From Siphonodentalium dalli (Eukaryota; Mollusca; Scaphopoda; Gadilida; Siphonodentaliidae): a stretch of DNA of 64,000 nt. Where the stretch lies: contig CP136061.1 of the NCBI GenBank assembly GCA_032622095.1, positions 35,721,797-35,785,796 of the forward strand. Reading direction: 5' to 3'. Both the position numbers and the translations under genes were made by a program. The notes below the pieces were generated by a model. That model was not told the origin of the DNA, searched no databases, and worked only from the letters and a program-made list of their open reading frames with translations. Within the stretch, counting starts at the first letter, position 1. Each line of letters starts with the position of its first letter. Below, piece after piece: positions 23,901-38,900 of this stretch.

Positions 23901-26900
23901 CTTCTGTTAACCCTTTACCCAACAGAAGGGCCCTGTGCCAATGCATTCTCTTATATATGCGAGTCGACCATAGGTCGCCTCGCATATATAAGAGAATGCA
24001 TTGGCTTAACACATTAAAATTATAAAATTGTTAAATAATGTAAGAAAAAATGGTAAAAAGTGTTAAAAAAAGATTTTTTTTAGGCCAATGCATTCTCTTA
24101 TATATGCGAGGCGACCTATGGTCGACTCGCATATACAAGAGAATGCATTGGCACAGGGCATAACTGTAACTATCACAATGTGGTCAAGGAGCCGGTTCCA
24201 ATGATACCCATATTTGTATGGTTCTATTGAGACAGACCGAAGATATTTTAGGCTGTTGAAGCTTTATTTGGCCGGTTTTGGCCGGTTTGTTGGGTAAAGG
24301 GTTAAGATTGAATGGACATCACATGGAATTTATTTGAAATAATTTTTGTATGTTATACATGTATCTAAAATAAGATATTGTTAAGTTGTTATATAATACA
24401 TTACTCCTTGTATTAATTTGTGTATGGCTGCATGCTTTTCATTTGTAGCTTCGTTGAAATTGAGGATATGAAAATGTGGCATTCAAGTCATTTAACCCTT
24501 TACCCAACAAACCGGCCAAAACCGGCCAAATAAAGCTGCAACAGCCTAAATTATCTTGGGTCTGTCTCAATAAAACCATACAAATATGGATATCATTGGA
24601 ACCGGCTCATTGACCACATTGTGATGGTTACAGTTATGCCCTGTGCCAATGCATTCTCTTATATATGCGAGTCGACCATAGGTCGCCTCGCATATATAAG
24701 AGAATGCATTGGCCTAAAAAAAATCTTTTTTTAACACTTTTTACCATTTTTTCTTACATTCTTTAACAATTTTATAATTTTTAATGTGTTAAGCCAATGC
24801 ATTCTCTTATATATGCGAGGCGACCTATGGTCGACTCGCATATATAAGAGAATGCATTGGCACAGGGCCCTTCTGTTGGGTAAAGGGTTAATAAATTCTT
24901 GTTCCTTTGGATCCATTACTGTGATTACCTTCCTCAAATGACAGTTACGCAAACCCTTTCGCTTTGTGATGTCACAACTGTTATTAGTCAAGTATGGGGT
25001 TTATCAGCCGAGTTTGAGGGGTTATCAGCCGAGTTTGGTGTAACATCAGCCAAGGTTGATTATATGATGCTCTAGGCAAAAAACTTTGATATCTAATTAA
25101 TAATGACTATTATACTATTGCAGGCAAATAAGTACATTTCTCTGCTTCTATAGGGTATATAAGATAAAATGCTTGTTAAAAAGAAAGTAAAAACAAAACA
25201 TATATTAAAACTATCCAATTTTAAAACATCAAGTAGGAAATGGACAAATTTTTTATTTAGATATGTCCGTCTTTATGCACGACCCGAGCTCGGCACTTGG
25301 GGTCTTTATAAAATCATGGGATAGTAGCTAGTTTGGCCATTCAAAACCAATTTCCCATTTCTCATGTGAAATTTGTTTTTAATCTGGGGCGCACATCAAC
25401 AAAGCATTCCACCTCCACATTGGCTAGCTCTTAGTCCAAATTTTCTTTGACATAAACCAGCTTGTGAAATCTGTTGAGGTAATTATGTCAAATTTAAGTA
25501 TATAACTTTCTGTAATAGACTTTATGCCCAGATGCAGTGGGGTGATTTTTTTGTCAGTTTTAATCCATATTACCCTACAAATCAATACATGATTCTATGT
25601 ACATGGGCGCATGCCTATATATATAAATATATAAATGAACGGAAGTCTTTAAAGTAACTATTTTGACACAGAAGAATAACTTTTCCATAGACCCCTTAAT
25701 ATCAGCCCAATATTATTGGGCAACTTCTAAAAGAATATGGCAAAAAATATTTTCATTTAAAGATCAAAGAAGCAGAAAGAAGAAAGATAAAACATATAAC
25801 TATCTAATTTGAAACATCCAGTAGGCAAACACAGATTTAACTTATTTTGGGTAGTTGAGCATGTATATTCATAGGATAGGAGTTAGTTATCTAACATTTA
25901 TATCGAACATCCACATTCTAACATAAGTTTCATCACATGCTGCATGTAGCAGGAAACTCCGATTGAAGAGAAAAAGGTATGAGAATTATTATGAGGAATG
26001 CACTTTAGCTCATACTTTGCTGTGTGTCAACTTGCAGTGAATAGTTTGAAGATGCAATAAATGTTCTATCCTACTCAAGCACAACAATATGAACTTTTTT
26101 ATGGAGCCTTATTTCACACGAACTTAAACAAGTTTAACGTCAACTGATTCTATTCGTATTTGACGTATGGATCTTTCACAACAATACCTCGATCGAGTTT
26201 GAAAATAATGTTTTTCCATTTTTTTTACCTGACTTATGGTCCTTAGTTGATTTATTTTTAGCAATTTTAATACCGTTAGCATGATAACTTCAACCAATGT
26301 CATCTGATTCCATTCATATTTATTAGTTCTTTCACAAAAATATCTTGATAGAGTTTGAAAAGACCAGGTTTGTCCGATTTTTTTTAACTTGTAAGATTAT
26401 TAGAAGGATAACTTGAACAAATGTTGACCAATTTGAAATTATTTTCTGACAAATTCACGCGACCAGACCATCTTTTGTGTATCGAGTACATCTACATGTT
26501 GTTGTATCTGTGAGGTTGGGACCCTTATAGCATCTTCTATATCAGTTCTGGTTAAAACACAGACTCGACAGCTATTGCAGTAGTGAGTATGGAGAATTTG
26601 GAGGGGGGGGGGTGTCCATTAGGACCAGCAAACATTACGTCAGTGTTACCGTAACCAATCACATCATCTATCAGGAAAATGATGCAGCTATTCAGGCGAT
26701 TGTCGGAATGCCTGTGCAGTGGTAGATTGGCCACATAGCTAAAATTAGCGCTATAAACATTGTCTTGTCACAGTGTCATGCTGCATGCATTAAAATGCAG
26801 ATGTTATTTATAGCGACATAGAGCTTATGTTTGCTGGTGTAAATTGATATCCCCCCCAAATTCTCTAGACTTAGTACTGCGATAGCTGTGGAGTCTGTGT

Positions 26901-29900
26901 TTTAACCACTACTGCTTCTATATTAGAAGTGATTAGAACATTCTGGACCTCAATATTTTAAAGAGAAACCTCTTCAGCAACATTATTATTTGTTTATTAA
27001 TAAAGCTTTGTTGGAATCATATTAAGCAGTGGTCAGACTAGTCTGTTGCATACATTGTGTTGAAATTGGATTACATACAACTAAAATAAGGCATTCAGAT
27101 GGCTGGTATGCATCTGTTACATTGTATCCGTTAACCCTTTACCCAACAAAACGGCCAAAAACGCCCATATATAGCTTCAACAGCCTAAAATATCTTTGGC
27201 CTGTCTCAATAACACCATACAAATATGGATATCATTGGAACCGGTTCATTGACCACATTGTGATGGTTACAGTTATGCCCTGTGCCAATGCATTCTCTTA
27301 TATATGCCAGTCGACCATAGGTCGCCTCGCATATATAAGAGAATGCATTGGCCTAAACACTTTTTACCATTTTTTCTTACATTCTTTAACAATTTTATAA
27401 TATTTTCTTACATTATTTAACAATTTTTATAATATTTTTCTACATTCTTTGACAATTTTATCATTGTTAATATGTGTTAAGCCAATGCATTCTCTTATAT
27501 ATGCGAGGCGACCTATGGTCGACTCGCATATATAAGAGAATGCATTGGCACAGGGCCATTCTGTTGGGTAAAGGGTTAATGCACACGATGGAGAGATACT
27601 GTTTTCAATGCAATATGAGGCATAATGCATACCTAAGACCTTCTATGGTGTGCGTCCTGACGTTTCTTGCTTTCAAATCATTAAAAGATGGCGGCTGTCT
27701 TAGAAGCGAAGGAAAATCAACTTATATTTATGTCAATAAAGTGTTAGTTGTTGTGATTTGACATTACTACAGAATTAAAGATTGATAGTTATTTCGCATT
27801 TATTCCAATATCGAACTAGCTGCAATTACTTATCAGGAGCTATGCGTTATAATGCAATGTACACACCCATGTGAACGGTTCAACACAGACAACGGATTAT
27901 TTCAATTTTCACCAGTTATGGCCCTTTTTTGGAATTACCACAGGCATATTTTGCCGCACCCTAGCGATGTTCTGGAATAAAACTGTTCATAGTAATACTG
28001 TAATTAGATAGATATGTACCTGTATAAGTTCCTGCATGATGGTGCCTGAAATAGCAATTTTCAACTGTTGTGATTAATGAAGGAAGACGTCCTCTACAGG
28101 TTAAAATGCACTCACTAATACACTAGATTATATTGTCTCTGAAAGGTTCAAAAGATGTGATTGTGATTAGTGATGTACTGTTTTACGGTTACTCGTTTTT
28201 TTGGGTTTTATTTTAAAACCAACCTGCAACCTTTATATTGTATAAAACCTATTCTTCTGGTTTCAATTAACCGACACCTCTGGCCGCTTTTCCAAGAGAG
28301 CTTTTGCCAGCTGCTAATTGCCACCATTATAGCAGTTTCAATATGGAACATTTGGGTGTCACATTGGTGATAATGGCACATACACATAGACTGGAAATCA
28401 CTGGAAATATTATGTCATATATTATACCATCTGCTCCATGCATATAGTCATTGGTGTATTGAGCAAAACCATAACTGAAACCAAAACCTGATTTTTCTAT
28501 AAAAACCATACCAAAACCAAAATGAAATTTCAAAACCGCACATCACTAATTGTGATATACCTATATGTCCTATTAATTTGATGATATATCATGAACTCAT
28601 CAATATTTATATGTCCAAGAAGTTTATAAATAACTAATAATAAGCTGTCAATTCATGGAATACATGTACTGTAAAACAATTGGTTGTTGCATTGTTAGCC
28701 ATCATGGCTATTTGTCGATCAGCGTAATATCGATCGATTGATGATGTCAGTCCCTCTTCCAGAAAGCACAGATGCATGAACAAGTTTCCGGACATCAGCC
28801 CCACACATGTTTGTAATAATGCCAGCCTTGTTGCTTTCAATTGACTCACCAGTCACCAATCAAAGCAAGTCTGAGTTTACTGTGCCTGTAATTTGCAGAA
28901 TGAGGTCCCCAGAGGGTGAATTTAGTGATGCTATCCCACACAGTGGGCTAGCTTTACCAAATTCACCCTCTTGGGACCTCATTCTGCATAGCCTCATCTG
29001 CTATGGGAGACATAGACTCCGATTGAAGTTGCCAAATGGTGAATATTGTGATGTACACCCATTGGGAACCTCGATTATTCAATGTGTCGTCTGCCAATTT
29101 GGGGATATAAAGAAACTAAACTAAAAAATAAATAGAATCTATATGAAGAAGTTTCTATAGTAATTTGATAATAAAGAAAATTTCCAGAGAATATGAGGCC
29201 TAAGCAGAATGAGGTCCCCAGAGGGTGAATTTAGTGATGATAGCCCGGGATAACTCTGGGGACCTCATTCTGCATATGACAGGCACCTTATTCTCAGGTG
29301 TGAATGAAAGTTCTCTGCAACTGGAGAAAGATTGACAGATGTTTGTTTTCAGGACATAACAGTTCGTTCACAAATTCCTGAAATTTTGCGAAAACCCTGT
29401 GCCAATGCATTCTCTTATATTTACCTTGACCTTGTAAACCAGTGCATTCTCTAATATATGCGAGGCTCCCTATGGGAGGCTCCCTATATAAGAGAATGCA
29501 CTGGCACAGGATATTTAATGCTGCACCAGCGCAGTTCCCATCATGAACCTCATAAAAGGGTTAAATTAAAAGAAATAAGTCTTTGTTTCTATAAATTTTG
29601 TGAAGTTTAGAAGTGAAATTAACTAATGCGCTACATGCCCTGTATATTATCTATTTATACAAATTCTCCCCTTTACTATAGAAACTTCTTCACATAGATT
29701 CTATTTCTTTTTTAGTTTAGTTTCTTTATATCCCCAAATTGGTAGACGACACATTGAATAATCGAGGTTCCAAATGGGTGTACATCACAATATTCACCTT
29801 TTGGGAACTTCAATCAGAGTTTATGTCTCCCATAGCAGATGAGGCCATGAAGAATGAGGTCCCGAGAGGGTGAATTTGGTGAAGCTAGCCCACTATGCGG

Positions 29901-32900
29901 TATAGCATCACTAAATTTCCCCTCTGGGGACCTCATTCTGCAAATTACAGGCACAGTAAACTCCAACTTGCTTCGATTGGTGAGTCAATTTCTATAAATT
30001 TTTGAAGTTTAGAAGTGAAATTAAATAATGTGCTACATGCCCGGAAAATTATCTATTTATATAAATTCTCCCCCTTTGTTGTTTAGTGAAACCATATATC
30101 CTTGAGTGTGTACATGTAGTTTCTTTGTATAATCCTGTGTTAGCTAGGCTGGTCAGCTGGTTTTTTCCCTTCATCGCTGCGATGTGGTTTTACCTGTATG
30201 CACCTGTATCTGTTCTTAACTAAATTTTATTACAAACTGATTGTTATATTTTCACTTAATATGTTACTTCAACCTATTTGGTAATTTCAACAAAATGCAC
30301 AAGAGTTTGTCACCCGGTTCCAGTACCGATACAGGTACCGACGATATTCGCCAATTTTGGCGGTTCTGAATCATATAATGAAGAATCGATATCTCTCGCT
30401 ACTTTAATAAACAGGAAGTGTAACTTAAAGGTACTCAATGCGTTCAGACGGTCCCCATATCATCAAGTTACAACAACAACAACATTTCTTCAAAATATGC
30501 TTTTGTCATCAGAATCAATTAATTACAACAAAATAATGCTAACCACTGTCAACTATGATATAAAATTTCCCAAAATGTGTTATTTATCAACATGTTCAAC
30601 GAAATATGGCTGTATTATCACTTGAGTATCATGAAATTTGGCCATTTTACCACTTGATTTTAGAGTTATCCATCTTAATCCGTCAATTTTGTTTGGCGAC
30701 TCTTTTCTGGGCCACAAATAATTACGCATTTCGAGAAATAACAAATTTCAAAAATCGATATCTGATCACTCTGAGCTTTGATGGGTGGGTTCCTCGACTC
30801 GAATCAAATATTTTTCACCCCCGAAGCCAAAGAAGTAGTCATTTGGGAGTGTTAATTCGGATTATGCATCTTTAACAAACTCATCAGCAATCAAAGTAAT
30901 ATGGAGAACTTTTTGGGATATTACGATTACGCAGGTGTTATAGGATTCTAGAAATCTGGTTTAATGTTTAGCCCACAGCTCACAAACAGGTGGTCCATAA
31001 TGGCATGTTGGCATCAAGTTGTCAGAAGTTTGCATTCCAATTCCAAAATATAGTTACAATATTGTTGCACGCTCCGTAATAACTGTGCGGCGTCACATAT
31101 CAAAGATCAAATGCAAGCCGCAATGCCTGCGATGACTGAAACAAAGTGAAAGTTATTACGTTATGAGTAACAGGTTAAAGTTCTGAACTTCTGAACGAAA
31201 TATTACCAGTAGGTCATATTTAATTGTACATGTAGTTATTTCATCGGCATTATTTTAGTGACGTGCAATTACATAATGTTTTCTAAATACAGTTAGCGAA
31301 GTGGCTATATATAACATCCACTGCTCATATTTATTTATTACTGAAGGCTTTACTTTTCAAAATGTTGAATCGGTTGAATCCGAATCTAAATGAGATTCAC
31401 AATCTTTCTATTACAATACGAACTACATTGTTTGACTCACGATTGAATAAATCCACGTTAGCAGCTGTAGGTTCTGTGTTATTCTTGTTAAACATATATG
31501 AAAGTCTTTGCAATACAATCCATACTAGTACCGATACCGGTACTGTTGTTCCACCCCAGTCCTTGTTTAAACACTGTTGGTACCGGCAGTACTTTTACAA
31601 CCCTGGTACCACAATAATAATTCAACCTTGTATTGTGTTGATGACTAACTACCTTCGATACCAAACAAAAACAGTTATTTTCTACTAAAGAACATTCATT
31701 GCATGTGTGTAATAAGCACAGAACCACACAGGTGTGTGAAGGAGGTGAAATTTATGGCACTCGTAACATTGCCCCACAGTGCGATAATGTTCACCACATT
31801 CACACAGCTGTGTGGTTCTATTTATCGATCTACCAACATAGATGTATCTCAGTTTTCAGTACCCAGCAGCTTCGCAACTCTACATTAGAATCAGCTGACC
31901 AGCTATAGTAGTTTAACCCTTTCTATACTAAATGGATTCTCCGAGTCAGTTAAAAAGTGAACATCGGAATGGTCTATTATTGATTTGCAGGGATGTATAG
32001 ATAATATAAGCAGAGGACAGATAAATCAAAGTACAGAAGGAGCCCTATTTATTGAGGGAAAGTTTAGATAATAAGTTCAACAAACGACCTATGGTCGTTT
32101 GTTGAACTTATTATCTGAACATTTGCTATGGGATAAACACTCGTCAATGATGCTTTAGTATAGAAAGGGTTTACTCTGAATCTTTCAGTAGGTTAGATGT
32201 TTATACTTAACACTCTCCATATCTTCAGGATGAATCTGATTGGGTGATGTATAGTTTCTTCCACTTAGCTCAGTTTTGCTGCAAAATAACCTCTGGCACA
32301 GTAATTAATGTCCATAAAATAGTTTCATGGTTTCTCAATATTTAGCTACCGGTTTATCGCAATGTTTTACATGTATATATCATACAGAAATATGATTTGT
32401 CAGCACATCATGCCCATCAATATTCGATTTGTTTGCTGGTAGATTATCAACAAATGAAGAATATTTTTTATTATTTTACTGCAGACATACATATCACTAA
32501 CTGATTTAATATCAAGCTGACACCTCTCTGCTTAGATACGATCTTCATTGAAACAAAATGCACCAATTTTACTCTTACACTAACTGGATACAATTTGTAA
32601 TTTGATTTAGAGAGTGAGTTTGGATATTCACCCACTTGATTACTGAAAAATTACATTTTACTCAAATGTTTTTAGTAACCTGTGGATTATGATGTCAGGC
32701 TGTTGTACATGTATTAAAATTACTGTGCCAGAGTAAATTTGCATGATATCTTAGCACGACATGCTTGACAAAACTGTTGAAGGTTTAGATAATGTTGCAT
32801 GAATTTATATGTTACTTGTTCATTGTAACCTGCTTCTTGGACCTCTGTTTTGCATATCTTATTATGGCATGCAAGTCTGTGGTTGGGAAATGTTCAGGGG

Positions 32901-35900
32901 ACTTAAGGGGTAATTAATAACTAACTTCATCTCTCGTCAATGATTTAATATTGTATGAAAAGACCTGATTAATTTATCTTTGTCATTGAAATTTTGTAAT
33001 TTATTGTATTAGCTTTTTGTCTACGAAAATAGATGTATGCAATTAATGTTTTTGTCAGTTTTAACTATTTTAGTGCTTGGGCTGACCAGATCCTTAACCC
33101 TTTGATGAATGGAGCTTCCTGAGTTTTTGCGAAGACCCTGTGCCAAAGCATTCTTTTATATGTGAGTCTCCCATAGGGAGCCATATATATATAAGAGAAT
33201 ACATTGGCCTAACAATATTCACCTTGACCCTGTAAGCCTGGCCAGTGCATTCTCTGATATTCTCTGTCCCCAGAGGGTGAATTTGGTGATGCTAGCCCGC
33301 TGTGTGCAGGATAGCATCACTAAATTCACCCTCTGGGGACCTCATTCTGCAAATGACAGACACACTATTTCAAGGCTTGAACATAATTTATTGTAGAACA
33401 TACAATGAGTAACATATTGGCAAACATAAACTTGTATTTCTCACTCCATTGATCTGATTAAGTTAAAAATCGAAAAGTTTTAAAAAGTAAAGCCAGAATT
33501 AAAATTTTAAATATACGTTATAGGTTGATGTATCTGTGTCTGTAAACATTTATACAACAAGAACTCACTTATATATTTTTTCTCTGTTAACTTTTTATGT
33601 GAGAGAAATTATGTTAAATGCACAGAACTGCACTTGTATGTTATTGGCTGTCAGTTTATAGTACGATGACGCAAGGATAGCAAGAGAGTGCAGCAGCGTG
33701 AATAATGCTGCCATTAGCCAATTTAGCCAAATGTGAATAATAAATATAAATGGCTAAAATAACTTGTCAAATGGCAAAAAAAATGGCTAAAGCATTCCCC
33801 CCTGTGCATAAATAGACAGCGAACATACAGTAATGCTCTAATTAATCGACTCCATAACCACATCAGAATTATGGGTAACTTTTCAGGATTTAGTCGGAAA
33901 TATGGCTTGTTGCCATTCATCGGAAAGCTCTCCCCGAGAGCTTTCCGATGAATGGCAACAAGCCATATTTCCAACTAAATCCTGAAAAGTTACCCATAAT
34001 TCTGCTTTGGTTAAGAGGTCGATTAATTAGAGCATTACTGTAATAGCAGTTGCACAAAAGATAGTCAACTCACTGCGGTTTGAAGGCATGTGTCATTAAG
34101 TCATTGTGTATACATCGGGTGTCCATTTCGTAATATTCTCACCCGTCAATATCATAGCACGATAAAAATTAAATATGTGCAATATCATAAATAAATGTGC
34201 TATAATTGTGCAAGTTATTTCAATGTTCTATTATCGATTTTACAGATATTGAACCATGAGTAGTAACAGGGGCAATATTAAAAATAAATTCAAAATCCGT
34301 GTTAACCCTTTGAGTGCCAGGTCGATTTTTGTATCAACCCATATACCCTGTACCAATGCATTCTCTTATATATGCGAGTCGACCATAATAATTGTCCCCC
34401 GAAAAATTTATTTTCGGGGGACTATAGAAACGGCGTCCGTTCGTCCGTCCGTCCGTCCGTTCGTTCGTCCGTCCGTCACACTTTTGAGTACCTTCATGGT
34501 GTAATCATCTCCTCCTACAGATTTCATCCCAGAGATTTGAAACTTCAGAATATTGTTGCCCATATATTGAAGATGTGCAACATGTATATAGATGACGGAA
34601 AAATTATTTTTTGACAGAGTTATTAACCCTTTTCGACTTAGAAAATTTCAACATTTTTTATAATTTTCAGTATGAGGGTACCTTCATGGTGTAATCAACT
34701 CCTCCCACAGTTTTCATCCTAGAGATTTGAAACTTCAGAATATTGTTGCCCATATATTGAAGATGTGCAACATGTATATAGATGACCGAAAAATTATTTT
34801 TTGACAGTTATTAACCCTTTTCGACTTAGAAAATTTCAACATTTTTTATAATTTTCTGTATGAGGGTACCTTCATGGTGTAATCAACTCCTCCTACAGTT
34901 TTGATTGTAGATATTTGTAACTTCAGAGTATTGTTATCCACATATTGGAGATGTGCAACATGTATATAGAGGACGGAAAAATTATTTTTTTACGGAGTTA
35001 TTATTATTAACCCTTTTCGACTTAGAAAATTTCAACATTTAAAAAAATTTCTTTAACAAAGCGGCATCGACTTGCCACTTTTTCGGGGGACACTGTGGTC
35101 AGCTGACCTTTTATTTATTCTTATATTCTTTAACAGACTTATTTTGTAGGTTTAGGGCCGATGAGATCGGCCCCTGGCACTCAAACGGTTAATAAATGTC
35201 GACTATACACTGGGTAAAATATGGCATAAAATGTTTTCATTTGGATAAACAATATCTGGTAATGGCTGAACTTTTGGCTACAAAAGCGCAAAATCTGAAG
35301 TGCTGACATTATCTTTCCAAAAGAGGAAGATACGGGAAGAATGCCATAAATTGTCCACAAGTAACACACTCATGTGGTTTTGTGTATCGCAAACCCGACC
35401 AATATCTCCTATGTGTAGTTAGTTATTCAAAGATTGTTCCTGTTTTATTCTTAATTTGCAAAATGATTATTTGGTTTTAAAGCTTCAGTCGCATCGTTGA
35501 GTCAAATCTTTTCAATGCTTCTTTCCTTTCTCTTCTCTCTTTCTCAAGTCTGGATATAGTATGTCTGACATTTTGCAGAATGAGGTCCCCAGATGGTGAA
35601 TTTAGTGATGCTATCCTGCACAGTGGCTAGCATCACCAAACTCACACTCTGGGGACCTCATTCTGCGTAGGCCTCATCTTCTGGGAAGTATCTATAGTCT
35701 CAAATTAACACGATTTTAGTCACTTTTTCCTTTCTGTTCAGTTTCTATATTGCCTAAGTATAATCAAGGTGACTAATGGGTGAACATCACCAACTGCAAC
35801 TGGGGGGACTTAAATCTGATCCTAGGTCTCCCATAGCAGGCCTTAGCAGCTGTGCAGGATAGCTTCACTAAATTCACCCTCTGGGACCTCATTCTGCGAA

Positions 35901-38900
35901 TGTCAGACACACTATATCCAAACTTGGTCTTTTCATTCCACATACATCTGGGGACCTGTTTAGAAATTATAGCATGGTTTGAAATGCCCATGTCAGGGTT
36001 TTATCCGGTGACAACCTCGTTAGCCCAGACTGCATGACCTACATGTAACCACCTAATCTACAGGGAAATTCTTAAAATGAAGTCTAAACATGGGTTTGAA
36101 TATTGGCATAGAACGGATCTACTGTTATATTGGAACTGCAGAATGCACTTCCCCCGAAATTGGATCTGTGACCATACATTTACTGGTACATATATATGGA
36201 GGCATGGACTCATTATATGAGTGTTATTGCTACAATGTGCCTGCTTCAGTGAGTTTTAACAAATTCTATACAGTAATGCTCTAAATAATCGACTCCTTAA
36301 CCACAGCAGAATTATGGGTAATTTTTCAGGATTTAGACGGAAATATGGCTTGTTGCTTCATCAGAAAGCTCTCAATGAGAGCTTTCAGATGAATGGCAAC
36401 AAGCCATATTTCTGACTAAATCCTGAAAAATTACCCATAATTCTGCTGTGGTTAAGAAGTCGATTATTTAGAGCATTACTGTATTATAAAGAGGAAATTC
36501 TTGATGCATGATTCTGTTGCAAGCTATATGAGATTAAATCTTCAATACATTTTGCTCGTTTCAGGCTTTTTATAATATAATATATATTAATAGGGAATAG
36601 TATTAGGCCATCCTAAAAGATTTTGTGTTTCCTTTCTCCCGACCCATATTTTTGGGGCTGAGTACAGGGTGTCCGCGGCTCCTTGAATTCCTTGAAACTC
36701 CTTGATTTGGAAAATCAATTTTCCAGGGCCCTTGAAACCCTTGAATTGAATGCCCACCCCTTGAAAACCCTGGAATTCCGTGTAGCCCTAAAACCCAGGT
36801 ATATCGATTCATCGGGAGTCTATAAATATAGATAGTTTAGTTCCGAACGCGTTGTTGGTATATGGGAAGTAACTCCATTTTGAATTTCCGCTGGCGGCAA
36901 TTCTCTCGAGTCAATTGTAATTGTGTGACCCCCCCAATGAAGTGTGGTATTGTTGTTGGTATATGGGACGTAACTCCATTTCCCGCCAACACCAATTCTC
37001 TCGAATCTATTTCAATTATGTGATCCCCTATGAAGCATCATAAAATTGAACACGACAAAAAATTGTTCCGAGCTTTTCAAACTCAGGTACCGTAATTAGT
37101 GTATTTTTATTGTATCGGATCGAGGTATTTTGTATATTATATACACATTCGACATTAGAAACCCGTGTTTTACATCAAAACGTACAAATTAACAAAAACG
37201 AAACCGAAACGAAAAAATCACATCCGCTTCCGATGACCATCATTTCCTGTTTACGTAAAAAGCCCAAAATGCTAAAATTATGGTGGAAAACGTGGTATGA
37301 CATGTAATGTTCAACAGTTGGTTCCTGGAAACTCCTTGAAAATTGTCGGGGCAGTCCTTGAAAATCCTTGAATTGACTATTGGAACCTCCTTGAAACTCC
37401 TTGAATTCATTCACCAGAAATGGGCAGATACCCTGGAGTAGTTAGGTAGCTACAATATTTTTTTTCATAAACCAGCATTCTTACAACAATAGGGTGTTAA
37501 TTGGCAAAGATCATGTCAGAATGTAATAACTTAATAATTCAATGACTTCACTGTTTTATATTTATAAAAACAATGTATTATTTAACTGGAATTCATGTTT
37601 AGAATGTTTTCCCCCCTTATTAATCAGGCAATCAAGATATTGTCCTTATAGCTTTTGCATTGAATACTTCAAAACTGAGTCCTCAGAAATAACTAAAAAT
37701 ATTATTTTAACCGAACTCGCTGCTGGAAAATAAAATATTGCAAAACAAGACGAATATAATATTTGGAATCGTCTTTAAAAAATGGGTCAGTCGGGAGAGA
37801 GGAAACAAACAATCTTTTGTCCTAGGGAGTATTAAAATTTATCTACAAAGAAGATTTTCAACTCTTTTTGGTATTTTCTTGTAATGTATTTTGTAAATAA
37901 TGATTTTGAACTGTTTAGACGTTTACTGTCTGTTATTGTGTGTAACTTCCATACATAATATTTCAAGCAAAGACAATATACCTCTGATAAAGATTGAAAT
38001 ACTACTATGCAGATGGTAAAGTTTATTTCTTGTCCAGTTATTAATGTATTTCTAATTTGCAGAAGATAAAATGCATCAAGGTGACTAATGGGTGAACATC
38101 GCCAACTTCAATCTGATCCTAGGTCTCTCATAGAAGTTGAGGCCTCAGCAGAATGAGGTCCCCGGAGGGTGAATTTGGTTATGCTAGCCCACCGTGCGGG
38201 ATAGCATCATTAAATTAACCCTCTGGGGACCTCATTCTGCAAATGACAGATACATGTACACTATTTCAAGGCTTGCCAATCTGAGTTACATGAATATTTT
38301 AACCCTTTATTTGCTAAATGGATTCTCCAATCAGTTCTAAAACTACTATACATTGCAATGGTCTATTATTCATCTGTGGGGATGTTCAGGAAATATAATA
38401 TAAATTGCAGAAGGAATCCTATTCATTGGTTGGAAATGTTCAGATAATAGCTATGGTCGTTTTATTGAATTTATTATCTGAACATTTCCTAAGCCTTAAC
38501 CCTTTACCCAACAGAACGGCCCTGTGCCAATGCATTCTCTTATATATGCGAGTCGACCATAGGTCGCCTCGCATATATAAGAGAATGCATTGGCTTAACA
38601 CATTAAAAATTATAAAATTGTTAAAGAATATAAGAAAAAATGGTAAAAAGTGTTAAAAAAAGATTTTTTTTAGGCCAATGCATTCTCTTATATATGCGAG
38701 GCGACCTATGGTCGACTCGCATATATAAGAGAATGCATTGGCACAGGGCATAACTATAACCATCACAATGTGGTCAATGAGCCGGTTCCAATGATATCCA
38801 TATTTGTATGGTTTTATTGAAACAGACCCAAGATATTTTAGGCTGTTGAAGCTTTATTTGGCCGGTTTTGGCCGGTTTGTTGGGTAAAGGGTTAAGGGAA

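Noticed and set aside
34425-34475. TCCG-rich stretch considered as a CpG promoter
   Set aside because: It is a simple repeat within a mobile element deep in intron 5.
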